Part shown: in pieces, positions 1 through 8,030 of the stretch
Layout: every line of letters begins with the position of its first letter
Position numbering within the stretch: the stretch's first letter is position 1
Origin: Oceanobacillus caeni
GTDB taxonomy: Bacteria > Bacillota > Bacilli > Bacillales > Amphibacillaceae
Direction: 5' to 3'
NCBI RefSeq assembly: GCF_019037185.1
Contig: NZ_JAHHXM010000001.1
Coordinates: 186,001-250,000 of the forward strand
Length of the DNA stretch: 64,000 bases
Made by a program: the position numbers and the translations under genes
Notes under the pieces: model-generated
The model's database searches: none
What the model was told of the DNA's origin: nothing
The model's input: the letters and a program-made list of their open reading frames with translations, nothing else

Positions 1-41
1 TTCCCTTATGCAAAGAGTTTTCTTTTCTATCATCTAAACGG

Positions 42-69
42 AAAAGACGATCCATTTTGTTAGATCGCC
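42..69 (-). terminator. possible terminator of the 110-451 gene
   Basis: On the minus strand GGCGATC and GATCGTC can pair (7 bp, one G-U) around a short loop and are followed by TTTT. It lies about 40 bases past the stop of the gene at 110-451. The stem is short, so this is a modest call. Confidence 0.4.
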
Positions 70-109
70 TTGTTTAATGCTATGGAAATGATAAGTGCCA
101 TTTTACCAG

Positions 110-451
110 TCACTCTTCATTAGATTTTTCTATTACCCGATACTTATGATGCGCTACTACTGTATTAGAATAGCCATGATTTATTTCCTCTAGTACTTTA
201 AAGCTCGTTGATGATAAATCAACAATGATACTATTTTCCGCGTTTGAGGGTAATGCAATCCCTTCCAAAATAATATTATTTCGTAAAAATTGAACAACAT
301 CCCCCGGCTTTGCCTTTTCTTTATCCCCTTGAAATGCTTCTACCTTTCTCCTTTTCACTTTCTCCACAATAGTCACCCTTTTTCCCATTGTATTTTTCCC
401 CAAAATCATCCCTTTACAATATTGCCCATTAGCTGTTGTTTTTTTATTCAT
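110..451 (-). CDS. small DUF2187-like (YkvS-type) protein
   Basis: A 113-residue soluble protein. The second half (about residues 48-108) has the pattern of the small KOW/SH3-like YkvS/DUF2187 proteins of Bacillaceae: a KPGDVVQF start, a central NSIIVDL strand and a final VVAHHKYRVI strand. The first 45 residues are basic and lysine-rich and lack a recognisable domain. No membrane segment or signal peptide is visible. The cellular role of this family is unknown. It stands alone, upstream and on the same strand as metA but read after it. Family assignment is from remembered motif pattern, so moderately sure. Confidence 0.65.
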   Translation of the reverse strand: MNKKTTANGQYCKGMILGKNTMGKRVTIVEKVKRRKVEAFQGDKEKAKPGDVVQFLRNNIILEGIALPSNAENSIIVDLSSTSFKVLEEINHGYSNTVVAHHKYRVIEKSNEE

Positions 452-527
452 CTGCGTATTTTAATCGCTTTTAAGTTTCATCCCAAGTATACTATCATCC
501 TATGTAAAAAACAGAACTTATATTCTT

Positions 528-1436
528 TTATTTCCATACGTATGGTGTTTGTTGGTATACATAGTAATTTAACCAGTTAGAGAAAAGCAGATGACTATGT
601 GACCGCCAAGTATGTAGTGGACGTTTATTTACATCATCATTAGGAAAATAATTAACAGGTATATCTATATCTTTCCCACGTTCTAGGTCACGGTGATATT
701 CATCTGAAAGTGTCATTGCGTCGTACTCCAAATGTCCAGTTATCATAATGTTTTTTGCATCTCTAGATATGATAATAAACGGCGCATCTTCCTCTGATTT
801 CGAAAGTAAAAATAAATCTGGATGTGATTCAATTGCTTCTTTTGAATTACCGGTATGCCGAGAATGTGGAGCTTGGAATACTTCATCAAATCCTCTCACT
901 AATTTTACTGTTGGATCTGCTATGGTATGTTCGAATACCCCGAAACATTTCCTAGGTAAATCATATTTCTCAATTCCGTAATGATAGTACAATGCGGCTT
1001 GTGCTCCCCAACAAATGTTTAATGTCGATGTAACATTTTCCTTTGCCCAATCCATAATTTGAGTAAGTTCATTCCAATAATTTACTTTCTCAAATTCCAA
1101 ATGCTCAATGGGTGCACCAGTAATAATTAATCCGTCATATCGATTATTCTTTACTTTTTCAAAAGTTGTATAGAAGGAATCTAAATGATAACTACTCACA
1201 TGAGTAGAGCGATGGGTCGCTGTCCTTAAAAAAGTAATATTTACTTGTAATGGCGTATTACCCAATAGTCGAAGTAACTGTAATTCTGTTTTTTCTTTTT
1301 CAGGCATTAAGTTTAAAATTAATATATTAAGTGGACGGATATCTTGTGTAAGCGCCCTATCCTCATCCATTACAAATATTTTTTCCTTATTTAATAGTTC
1401 ACGGGCTGGCAATTGTTTTGGTATATTAATCGGCAA
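528..1436 (-). CDS. metA: homoserine O-acetyltransferase (MetA family)
   Basis: First committed step of methionine synthesis: acyl transfer from acyl-CoA to L-homoserine in the cytosol. I start it at TTG 1436, giving [10 protein letters not shown] as in the family, with GGGAG nine bases upstream. A longer frame to 1526 lacks a good ribosome binding site. From this start the nucleophile Cys falls at 142 (NICWGAQAA), and His235 and Glu237 (TGHLEYD) occupy the known catalytic positions. Position 111 is Glu (APIEHLEFE). Published work on B. cereus MetA ties Glu111 to acetyl-CoA use and Gly111 to succinyl-CoA use, so acetyltransferase is predicted. Length (302 aa) is normal. No S-box riboswitch was seen upstream. 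Confidence 0.93.
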   Translation of the reverse strand: MPINIPKQLPARELLNKEKIFVMDEDRALTQDIRPLNILILNLMPEKEKTELQLLRLLGNTPLQVNITFLRTATHRSTHVSSYHLDSFYTTFEKVKNNRYDGLIITGAPIEHLEFEKVNYWNELTQIMDWAKENVTSTLNICWGAQAALYYHYGIEKYDLPRKCFGVFEHTIADPTVKLVRGFDEVFQAPHSRHTGNSKEAIESHPDLFLLSKSEEDAPFIIISRDAKNIMITGHLEYDAMTLSDEYHRDLERGKDIDIPVNYFPNDDVNKRPLHTWRSHSHLLFSNWLNYYVYQQTPYVWK

Positions 1437-1833
1437 CGAACATTTCTCCCTTCCCCAAATTATCTGAATGTTATATTCCATTATAAATTTAAAGTAGCCC
1501 CATGTCACCCTTCGATTCCTATACATTTTTGTCGAAAAATATCTTTTACAGTCTAAATAACAGAAGAGAAGTAAAAATTCACTTCCCTTGGTTTAACTCC
1601 CATTCCCTATTATAATCGGGATTGATGAAACAATAAGAAGGTCTTGTAAATTTCCCGCTAAAATTATGAAAGCCATTCAAACATATGTAGAAAAACAAAC
1701 TTCTTTCGAAAAGCCAATAGAATTGGGAAGGACAATTGGAATTAGAAAAAAGTGAAAACTAGGTGATAAAAATCCTTCCATATTTTACTGAAAGATTTTT
1801 TATAAAATTTATGTATATTTATATATAGGATTG

Positions 1834-1842
1834 TGATATACT
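1834..1842 (+). promoter_or_regulatory. extended -10 promoter of cspD
   Basis: TGaTATACT is a full extended -10 element. The -35 region 17 bases upstream is only AT-rich. It would start transcription near 1849, giving a leader of about 200 nt before the cspD start codon, as is typical of cold-shock genes. Confidence 0.55.
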
Positions 1843-1849
1843 ATTATTA

Positions 1850-2053
1850 ACTTATTGATGTTCGTGTGCAATATTAGAAAACTTGGCATTCGCCAAGCCT
1901 TAGGTGAATGCCTAGTTGCACTTAAGCAGAAAGAAGGTCTCATGCTTTCCTTTCTGCCAAGTACTTAAATACTTCTTCAAAGTAATTATGGTCTTGGTTA
2001 TCTAGAACAGAAATTAGTAATAAACGTGCCGTGAGCACATGGAGGAATTTTCT
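1850..2053 (+). promoter_or_regulatory. structured 5' leader of cspD
   Basis: The stretch between metA and cspD has no convincing gene. Its second half holds two clear hairpins, CTTGGC-ATTC-GCCAAG (1882-1897) and a longer one with arms GCAGAAAG and CTTTCTGC (about 1926-1958). Long folded leaders that change shape at low temperature are established for csp mRNAs, and I infer the same here. Bases 1900-1924 are shared, apart from one inserted base, with the repeat at 13555-13580. The first half (1437-1830) shows a weak hairpin near 1563-1590 and a short degenerate reading frame but nothing I can name. Confidence 0.55.
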
Positions 2054-2254
2054 ATGAACAAAGGTTCAGTAAAATGGTTTAACGCAGAAAAAGGTTTTGG
2101 ATTTATCGAAGTTGAAGGTGGAGACGACGTATTCGTACACTTCTCAGCAATCCAAGGCGACGGTTTCAAAACTTTAGAAGAAGGTCAAGAAGTTTCTTTC
2201 GATATCGAAGAAGGTAACCGTGGACCACAAGCAGCTAACGTTACAAAACTATAA
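2054..2254 (+). CDS. cspD: cold-shock protein CspD
   Basis: A 66-residue OB-fold nucleic-acid chaperone. RNP1 (KGFGFI, residues 13-18) and RNP2 (VFVHF, about 26-30) are intact, and the C-terminus [10 protein letters not shown] is typical. I start it at ATG 2054, because GGAGGAA at 2041-2047 sits directly upstream. The ATG at 2039 would put that site inside the coding region. It binds single-stranded RNA/DNA in the cytosol and keeps mRNA unfolded, also at normal growth temperature. Downstream of metA, as cspD is in B. subtilis, although ugtP is missing between them. A strong terminator follows. Confidence 0.95.
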   Translation: MNKGSVKWFNAEKGFGFIEVEGGDDVFVHFSAIQGDGFKTLEEGQEVSFDIEEGNRGPQAANVTKL

Positions 2255-2267
2255 GTTGCATTCACAT

Positions 2268-2303
2268 AAAAAGCTCTTCTCATTATTGAGAAGGGCTTTT
2301 TAT
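2268..2303 (+). terminator. rho-independent terminator of cspD
   Basis: AAAAGCTCTTCTC / GAGAAGGGCTTTT pair around a short loop, followed by TTTATTT. It starts 14 bases after the cspD stop. Confidence 0.85.
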
Positions 2304-2338
2304 TTATCTTCCTATTATATTTTAAGAAGGTGAAAAAA

Positions 2339-2731
2339 TTGATAGAAATATACACGGATGGGGCGTCTAGTGGAAATCCTGGGCCTAGCGGGGCTGGTAT
2401 ATACATAAAAGCAAATAAAAAACAATATGAATATGCCATACCTTTAAAAGATTTATCAAACCATGAGGCCGAGTTTTATGCCGTTATTAAAGCTTTGGAA
2501 ATCTGTAAAAATGAGTTTCCAGGTGAAATTTTATCATTTCGATCGGATTCCCAAATCGTCGTAAATACCATTGACCGTGATTATACGAAAAACAAAACAT
2601 TTCTACCTCTGTTAGAAAAGGTTAGAGAACTATCCACCCATTTTGCTTATGTTTTTATTAAATGGATACCAGAAAAACAAAATGGAAATGCGGATAGGTT
2701 GGCAAGAAAGGCAATTCAAGATCAAAAATAG
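2339..2731 (+). CDS. RNase HI-like protein (YpeP/YpdQ type)
   Basis: A 130-residue RNase H fold protein, expected to cleave the RNA strand of RNA/DNA hybrids. Counting from the TTG start at 2339, the four acidic catalytic positions are present: Asp7 (IYTDGASSGNPG), Glu45 (HEAEFYAVIKAL), Asp70 (RSDSQIVV) and Asp119 (NADRLARKA). I prefer TTG 2339 over GTG 2330 because the ribosome binding site AAGGTGA covers that GTG and lies five bases before the TTG. B. subtilis also has RNase H-like genes close to cspD. The biological substrate of this branch is not settled. No hybrid-binding domain is attached. Confidence 0.82.
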   Translation: MIEIYTDGASSGNPGPSGAGIYIKANKKQYEYAIPLKDLSNHEAEFYAVIKALEICKNEFPGEILSFRSDSQIVVNTIDRDYTKNKTFLPLLEKVRELSTHFAYVFIKWIPEKQNGNADRLARKAIQDQK

Positions 2732-2755
2732 GGCAGTTTCTATTTAGAACTGCCC
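2731..2755. terminator. bidirectional hairpin between convergent genes
   Basis: GGGCAGTT(T)CTA...AGAACTGCCC forms a strong stem. On the minus strand it is followed by TATTTTTG, so it probably ends the 2768-3235 transcript. On the plus strand the tail is only AT-rich. Confidence 0.7.
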
Positions 2756-2767
2756 ATTAATTAGTGA

Positions 2768-3235
2768 TCAATCTCTTTCTCTTGCTTTCTGTGTATCTCT
2801 AATATTCTTTTGAACGGTGATAGCTGCAAATATGCTGAGAACAAATGCCATTCCATAGAATCCTTTCTCACTTAAGACCATACTTCCTGCATTGAATAGT
2901 CCAATACCAATTAATGCAATTGCGATAATCAGTGCCAACCAACTAATACCATAATAAATACTAGTAACTGGTACTCCCTCATCTTTATCCCTTACTGCTT
3001 TTTGTAAGGATACTGCTGCATAAAGTCCGAATACTAATACTGCAAAGTAATATCCCTTTTCGTTTAGCTGCATTGCTTCAGCATTGAATAAACCAATTAG
3101 ATAAGCTGCAACACCTATTAAAAGCGCTGCCCAAGACGCCCCTTTGAAAGCTGAGGTCGGTTCCCCCTCTCTTCTTTCCTCTTTTATTTTTACATCGCTT
3201 TCTTTATTTAATAATCCCTCATCTTGACGTTCCAT
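2768..3235 (-). CDS. YiaA/YiaB-type four-helix membrane protein
   Basis: 155 residues. A charged N-terminal tail of about 28 residues is followed by four hydrophobic helices arranged as two similar pairs. Both pairs carry the GLFNAxxMxLxEKGxY pattern (about residues 48-62 and 112-126), which marks the yiaA/B two-helix domain. Inner-membrane location is clear, but function of the family is unknown. Each pair ends in a QK(A/N)xRD motif facing the cytosol. Monocistronic between a terminator and a long AT-rich upstream region (3236-3431) in which I see no gene. Confidence 0.75.
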   Translation of the reverse strand: MERQDEGLLNKESDVKIKEERREGEPTSAFKGASWAALLIGVAAYLIGLFNAEAMQLNEKGYYFAVLVFGLYAAVSLQKAVRDKDEGVPVTSIYYGISWLALIIAIALIGIGLFNAGSMVLSEKGFYGMAFVLSIFAAITVQKNIRDTQKARERD

Positions 3236-3431
3236 GAATGATTCCCCCCATTTTTTATTTACGACCGACTCTTAAGCTGCTCTAATACCCCACTTAGAAC
3301 ATACATTAAATTCTTGATAGTTTATCTTATGCAAAAGTGGTAATACATTATATGGATTTGCTACCAATAAATGTAAGATAATTTTATTTTAATTATTTAG
3401 GCAAAAGAATAACCAAGAATTGTACTATTAA

Positions 3432-4084
3432 CTAAAGAGATCGTGCTTTCTTCCCGTACATTAACTTAATATGAACATCATAGGATGTACCTTCTTCTAT
3501 ATGATTAGGATCATCTGATACTTCAAGCAGTTCCTTTAATTGAATAGGCTTTTTTTGATTGGCTTCAATCGTCATTGGATATGGGCCTGCCAGATTCATA
3601 AGTGACTCCATTCGTACCCCATCCTCCATGTACGGGGAATCTATAAATTCTAATTCAAAGGACACATCTTCATTGCTTCGATTATGTAAAACAAGATGAC
3701 ATTCCCCATCCAATAGATCTTGACCCACAGATTCAAAACTACACTCGCCATTGTTATCGTATGAGATGGCTGCAATGCCACTTGCTAATGTTTCTTGGTA
3801 GATGGTAATAAGAATATTAGGCAAAAATGAATACACAAGGACAACGATGATTATGGTACGCCAGTGATATTTTTTCATGCCAATACCAAGTAATATCATG
3901 GCGATTACAAATAAAACGGATCCAATGATACCAAGAAAAATATATCCATCATGATTGCTAAGTGGGAACGACATGAATGTAAAATGCGCTCCTAACATGG
4001 CATTATTAGGAATGGGAAATATAAAGACATACATATAGCTAAAATAACAAACGAAATAATGAGTGCCAATTTGCTTCTTATCAT
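3432..4084 (-). pseudogene. membrane-anchored hypothetical protein, probably frameshifted near its N-terminus
   Basis: The long frame encodes two or three hydrophobic helices (about residues 25-40, 50-70, 78-95) and a polar extracytoplasmic domain of about 110 residues with no family I recognise. Its only start (TTG 4088) lies two bases from GGAGG. An ATG at 4084 has GGAGG at ideal spacing (six bases) but reads a different frame: a classical basic-plus-hydrophobic signal anchor of 30 residues (MIRSKLALIISF...) that stops at 3992. Joining this N-terminus to the long frame needs one base lost around 4005-4025. I infer a single-base deletion, or a sequencing error. If neither, the protein starts at TTG 4088. 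Confidence 0.5.
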
Positions 4085-4118
4085 CCAATTCCTCCTCTCT
4101 TAATCGTATTTAGCGAAC

Positions 4119-4421
4119 TTATTTAAACAACATCTCCCCTTTTATTTCAAACCAAACATTTTCTACTGTAGCTATAACGATGATTGCCAAAATAAAGGCT
4201 GCTCCACAAAGTAAGATCTTGTTTCGTAACCTAGCATTAAAGCGCTTATACAACATGCCTATGAGAATGACAATTGACACAAAAATAGGGAAACTGATGC
4301 ATATCGCTATTATGTCAACAATCGAAAATGGTTTACTTATGTATGAATCAGAATAAATATTCAGAACAAGAAGTGCTAGAAACAATATGAATTGATAAAC
4401 AAAAAATCTAATCCGGCTCAT
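4119..4421 (-). CDS. small three-helix membrane protein, unknown function
   Basis: 100 residues with three strongly hydrophobic helices (about 6-24, 32-56 and 68-87). I do not recognise a family. It lies 34 bases upstream of the frameshifted membrane protein gene on the same strand, so the two are probably co-transcribed. Nothing else in the sequence hints at a role. Confidence 0.55.
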   Translation of the reverse strand: MSRIRFFVYQFILFLALLVLNIYSDSYISKPFSIVDIIAICISFPIFVSIVILIGMLYKRFNARLRNKILLCGAAFILAIIVIATVENVWFEIKGEMLFK

Positions 4422-4554
4422 AATTGGCTCCGTTCTATGGGTTGTTATAAAAAGTATAAATCATTAAGAAAAAAAGAATATACTTTTATTTTAAAAACAG
4501 TAATCCCTTTAAATACGAAATAGCAGAATCTTTGTTTTTCTGTATAATATTAAA

Positions 4555-4582
4555 ATCCTGGTAAATCTATGTTTACCAGGAT
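4555..4582 (-). terminator. terminator downstream of wrbA
   Basis: ATCCTGGTAAA and TTTACCAGGAT form a perfect 11-bp stem with a six-base loop. On the minus strand it is followed by TTTAATATT. It ends the transcript of the flavoprotein gene at 4659-5270. Confidence 0.7.
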
Positions 4583-4658
4583 TCCAAGTTGCTTTTCGTT
4601 CAAACACTATGAATATGTTTTGTACCCAAAAAGGGAACCTATACCCCTTTATAATCTA

Positions 4659-5270
4659 TTATTGTTTTCCTTTTTTAACCCATTCGGCAACCGTTACGGT
4701 ACGTTTCGCCTGATGTTTCACTGCAGCTTCCACATCTTCTACCATTTTACCATCTTGATCCACTGTTACGCTTGTTCCGTATGGGTTTCCACCCGCACTA
4801 AATAGGACTGGATCTGTATAACCTGGTGTTGCAATGATTGCACCCCAATGCATCATAGAAGTATATAGCGATAACAATGTTGCTTCTTGACCACCATGTG
4901 GGTTCTGTGCTGAAGTCATCGCACTGACAACCTTATTGACCGTCTTACCATTTGCCCAAAGTCCGCCTTGAAGGTCTAGGAACTGTTTCATTTGAGAAGC
5001 TATATTTCCAAATCGTGTAGGTACACTAAATATGATTGCATCCGCCCATTCCAAATCATCTGAAGTTGCCACCGTTACGTCTTTTGTAGCTTCCACTGTT
5101 GCTTTCCAAGCTGCATTTGCTTCAACCACCGAATCTGGTGCTAACTCTTGAACTTTTAATAAACGAACTTCCGCACCTGCAGCTTCTGCTTCTTCTTTTG
5201 CCCATTTAGATAGTTGATAGTTTGTTCCACCCATTGAATAAAAAATTACAGCTAATTTAATGTTTGACAT
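4659..5270 (-). CDS. wrbA: WrbA-type NAD(P)H:quinone oxidoreductase
   Basis: A 203-residue FMN flavodoxin-fold protein that reduces quinones by two electrons, protecting against electrophile and oxidative stress in the cytosol. The FMN phosphate loop is at residues 10-17 (YSMGGTNY), the family signature PTRFGN is near 86-91, and GGQEATLLSLY near 126-136 is typical. I start it at ATG 5270 (MSNIKLAVIFYS), since AAGGAG lies ten bases upstream; a start nine codons earlier has none. A perfect 9-bp inverted repeat at 5332-5358 lies 62 bases upstream and may be the operator of a redox regulator. Ends in a clear terminator. Confidence 0.85.
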   Translation of the reverse strand: MSNIKLAVIFYSMGGTNYQLSKWAKEEAEAAGAEVRLLKVQELAPDSVVEANAAWKATVEATKDVTVATSDDLEWADAIIFSVPTRFGNIASQMKQFLDLQGGLWANGKTVNKVVSAMTSAQNPHGGQEATLLSLYTSMMHWGAIIATPGYTDPVLFSAGGNPYGTSVTVDQDGKMVEDVEAAVKHQAKRTVTVAEWVKKGKQ

Positions 5271-5331
5271 ATTTTCAATTCTCCTTTGGTGTTCCAAGTA
5301 TTTTTTATTAATCCCATATATTTCACCATTT

Positions 5332-5358
5332 TATTATTCCCGATTATCAGGAATAATA
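5332..5358. promoter_or_regulatory. inverted-repeat operator candidate upstream of wrbA
   Basis: TATTATTCC and GGAATAATA form a perfect inverted repeat with a nine-base spacer. It sits where a promoter-proximal operator would be. MarR- or HxlR-type redox regulators use sites of this size, but no such regulator gene is nearby, so the assignment is an inference. Confidence 0.45.
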
Positions 5359-5429
5359 TTTATTTGATTCATATAACTTTGAGATATTTGTAGTTAATTA
5401 CAATGCTACCCTTTAGCGTTTCCTTCCTT

Positions 5430-5470
5430 AAAAAAATAAGCAGCTCAACTCATACGTGAATTGAACTGCT
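5430..5470 (-). terminator. rho-independent terminator of purU
   Basis: On the minus strand AGCAGTTCAA pairs with TTGAGCTGCT (one mismatch) and is followed by TATTTTTTT. It begins 11 bases after the purU stop codon. Confidence 0.85.
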
Positions 5471-5481
5471 ATGTTTATTAT

Positions 5482-6381
5482 TTAAAATACAATCGTTTTA
5501 TTTTCATGAACAATAATTCGATCTTCTAAATGCCATTTTACTGCACTTGCTAATACACTACGTTCAATGGATTGGCCGATTTTTTTCATATCGCTAGCAT
5601 TATCACGATGATCAACACGGCCAATATTTTGTTCTATGATTGGACCTTCATCTAGGTCACCTGTTACATAATGGGAAGTGGCACCAATCATTTTTACTCC
5701 CCGAGCATAAGCACGTTCGTACGGTTTCGCCCCAATAAATGCAGGTAAGAAGGAATGATGAATATTGATAATTTGGTTTTTAAAATTTTTCACAAAGTCA
5801 TCTGTTAGAATTTGCATGTAGCGAGCTAGTACAATTAAATCGACTTCATACTCTTTTAGTAATTGCTTCTGTTTTTCTTCAACTTCTTGTCGAATGTCCT
5901 TATTAGCAGGAATATGGTAAAAAGGAATTCCAAGGGATTCCACCATTTCACGACATGTATCATGATTACTTATAACTAATGCAATATTAGCCATTAAATC
6001 TCCACTTTGGTATTCCCATAATAATTCTAGTAAACAATGTGGTTCCTTCGATACGAAAATCGCCACATTCTTCAATTGACTAACATACATAATTCTCCAA
6101 TCCATATGAAATTCTTCCGCAATTGGTTGAAAATCTTTTTCTATTTTATTGGCATTTTTCATAAGGTTAGGACATTCAAATTCAATTCGCATAAAAAATT
6201 GTCCACCCTCTGGATCCATTGTATATTGGTCAGATTCGACAATATTCGCCCCTTGTTTAAATAAAAATTCCGAAACAGTAGAAACAATCCCTGGTTGATC
6301 GGGACATTTAATTAAAAAGCGTGCTTTGTTTTCATTTTTTTCTGTAAAACCTTTAATTCTATCTTGCATATAACTATTCAT
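5482..6381 (-). CDS. purU: formyltetrahydrofolate deformylase PurU
   Basis: Hydrolyses 10-formyl-tetrahydrofolate to formate plus tetrahydrofolate, balancing one-carbon units and supplying formate for purine synthesis. An ACT domain (about residues 20-95, RFLIKCPDQPGIVS) is followed by a formyltransferase domain (about 103-290). The catalytic triad of the superfamily is Asn206 and His208 (INIHHSFLP) and Asp244 (GDLDEGPII). At 299 residues it has the standard length. Start at ATG 6381 with GAGGT seven bases upstream. Monocistronic, with its own terminator, divergent from ykuI. Confidence 0.92.
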   Translation of the reverse strand: MNSYMQDRIKGFTEKNENKARFLIKCPDQPGIVSTVSEFLFKQGANIVESDQYTMDPEGGQFFMRIEFECPNLMKNANKIEKDFQPIAEEFHMDWRIMYVSQLKNVAIFVSKEPHCLLELLWEYQSGDLMANIALVISNHDTCREMVESLGIPFYHIPANKDIRQEVEEKQKQLLKEYEVDLIVLARYMQILTDDFVKNFKNQIINIHHSFLPAFIGAKPYERAYARGVKMIGATSHYVTGDLDEGPIIEQNIGRVDHRDNASDMKKIGQSIERSVLASAVKWHLEDRIIVHENKTIVF

Positions 6382-6530
6382 ATTAAATACCTCATTATTT
6401 TCCGTGTACTCGATCGCGTAATAACGCTTTCTAATATTACTTTATGAAATTCTCGTTCTCTAGTCAAGACGATGTTCATTATGTTTGTTATAATATCTAT
6501 TAAATTGTTGCAAGTTTGGGGGGACTAGAA

Positions 6531-7751
6531 GTGGATCCATTAGATATCATGATGAATTTAGACCACGTTATTCCATATTATCAACCTATTGTAAGTGCAG
6601 ATACTCGTAAAGTGATTGGCTACGAATTAAAAGCTTATTACTTAACCGAGGATGGTGAAAAACAACGTCTAGATTGGTTTTTCAAAGATAGTTCCATCCC
6701 ACATGATTTCCGATTAGAAGTCATTACTTGTATCCAACAAAAAGCACTAGATTATTATTTAGAAACTGATAAAACCGTCCTTTTATTTTTCAGCTACGAT
6801 GCGGAATTACTTTATGAAGACGATGGTGAGACGATCCTTTCGCTTTTACAATCCTACGAAAGTAAAGGGCTCGATCTAAGTAAGATTGTTCTAGAATTGA
6901 AGGAAAAACAAATAACAGAAGAAGTATATTCTCTCAATTCCTTATTTAAATACATAAAAACTCTAGGAATCCAAATCGCTTTTGATGATGTCGGAAAAAC
7001 AAGCGGGAATTTGGATAAACTTACTTATTTCGAACCAAATATCATTAAAATCGATGTCAGCTTTTTGAAAGAAGATGCGTTGCCACACTTATATAATGAT
7101 GTCCATTATTCCATTTCCATGTTAGCACATAAAATGGGATCTACATTACTTTTTAAAGGAATCTCCACGTATAATCAATTTAATTATGCGTGGCGAAACG
7201 GTGGAAGATATTATCAAGGGCGTTACTTGGCAAAGTCAAATCCACAATTTGTAGAGAAAGATACGTATAAGGATATCATGGAGAGGGATTTTCAACTATT
7301 TGTTAAATACGAAAAGAAAAAAATGAAAGCCCAACTACAACTTACTACTGATATCCAGCAATTATTCAAGCAAACCTTGCAAGATATAGATGCGAATGCA
7401 CCACATGATGAAATTATAATTACCATTGGAAATGCATGTAGTCCTTTCGCCTTCCGAGTATATATTTGTAATGATGAAGGAATACAGTTATCTTCCAATG
7501 CGGAAAAGAATCGTGAAGGTAATTGGGAATTAATTCCAGAGGGCAGACAGAAAAACTGGAGTTGGCGTCCTTACTTTTTTGAAAGTATTGTACGGATGAA
7601 TGTAGAGAAAAAAGGAATCCTCTCCAACTTGTACACGGACATTGATCGAAATGAACAAATTCGTACCTATTCTTATCCAATTTCAAAGAATAAATATATT
7701 TTTATGGATATACCATATGATTATTTATTTGAACAAGAAGGGCTATTGTGA
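6531..7751 (+). CDS. ykuI: degenerate EAL-domain c-di-GMP binding protein (YkuI)
   Basis: 406 residues: an EAL domain (about 1-245) and the YkuI C-terminal PAS-like domain (about 250-400). The fold is clear but the active site is eroded. The EAL signature reads GYELKA, the DDFGTG loop reads DDVGKTSGNL, and the EGVE motif reads KGIS, losing a catalytic Glu. KID is kept. B. subtilis YkuI is known to bind c-di-GMP without clear hydrolysis, so a sensor role in the cytosol is expected. I start it at GTG 6531, because GGGGGG lies just upstream; an earlier TTG at 6516 would overlap that site. Monocistronic. Confidence 0.85.
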   Translation: MDPLDIMMNLDHVIPYYQPIVSADTRKVIGYELKAYYLTEDGEKQRLDWFFKDSSIPHDFRLEVITCIQQKALDYYLETDKTVLLFFSYDAELLYEDDGETILSLLQSYESKGLDLSKIVLELKEKQITEEVYSLNSLFKYIKTLGIQIAFDDVGKTSGNLDKLTYFEPNIIKIDVSFLKEDALPHLYNDVHYSISMLAHKMGSTLLFKGISTYNQFNYAWRNGGRYYQGRYLAKSNPQFVEKDTYKDIMERDFQLFVKYEKKKMKAQLQLTTDIQQLFKQTLQDIDANAPHDEIIITIGNACSPFAFRVYICNDEGIQLSSNAEKNREGNWELIPEGRQKNWSWRPYFFESIVRMNVEKKGILSNLYTDIDRNEQIRTYSYPISKNKYIFMDIPYDYLFEQEGLL

Positions 7752-7752
7752 A

Positions 7753-7925
7753 AAACAAAGGTGGAAGCGCCCGTTTAGCGACGTACGGACTGGACTGAGC
7801 CGCAGGAGATAAAGGAAACACGACGAACGGAGTGAGTCGATGTTGACTTATCGTACGGAGGTGAAGGAAGTCTCGCTAGTCGCTGGGCGCTGGAGCCGGA
7901 CGTGGCTATTTCTGTACCTAAGTTA
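7753..7925. repeat. intergenic repeat, family 2, copy 1
   Basis: A GC-richer block between ykuI and the MFS gene. Its ends are imperfect inverted repeats (AAGCGCCCGTTTAGCGAC near 7763-7781 and CGCTAGTCGCTGGGCGCT near 7873-7891). The inner part shares AAGGTGAAGGAAGTC-like and CGCTAGTCGCTGGG strings, in inverted orientation, with 46240-46310. It has no coding capacity beyond a short frame on the minus strand that I regard as spurious. It behaves like a dispersed non-coding repeat of the genome. Confidence 0.7.
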
Positions 7926-8030
7926 TCCAACGCCATACAAATTTTATAACAAAAGCCCTTTTTCATTTATCTATTTTGAAGATTCAATGAATGTGCTATA
8001 TTGTTAATAATGTGAAAGGGGTTTTTCGGT

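Noticed and set aside
1437-1620. Possible SAM (S-box) or T-box leader upstream of metA
   Set aside because: None of the conserved S-box or T-box elements was seen; only a weak hairpin near 1563-1590.
1620-1755. Short plus-strand frame between metA and cspD (29 codons from ATG 1666)
   Set aside because: Too short, no ribosome binding site, no recognisable family. At best a decayed gene end.
7775-7966. 63-codon minus-strand frame over the family 2 repeat
   Set aside because: It coincides with a non-coding repeat, has Ser/Arg-rich chance composition and no ribosome site.
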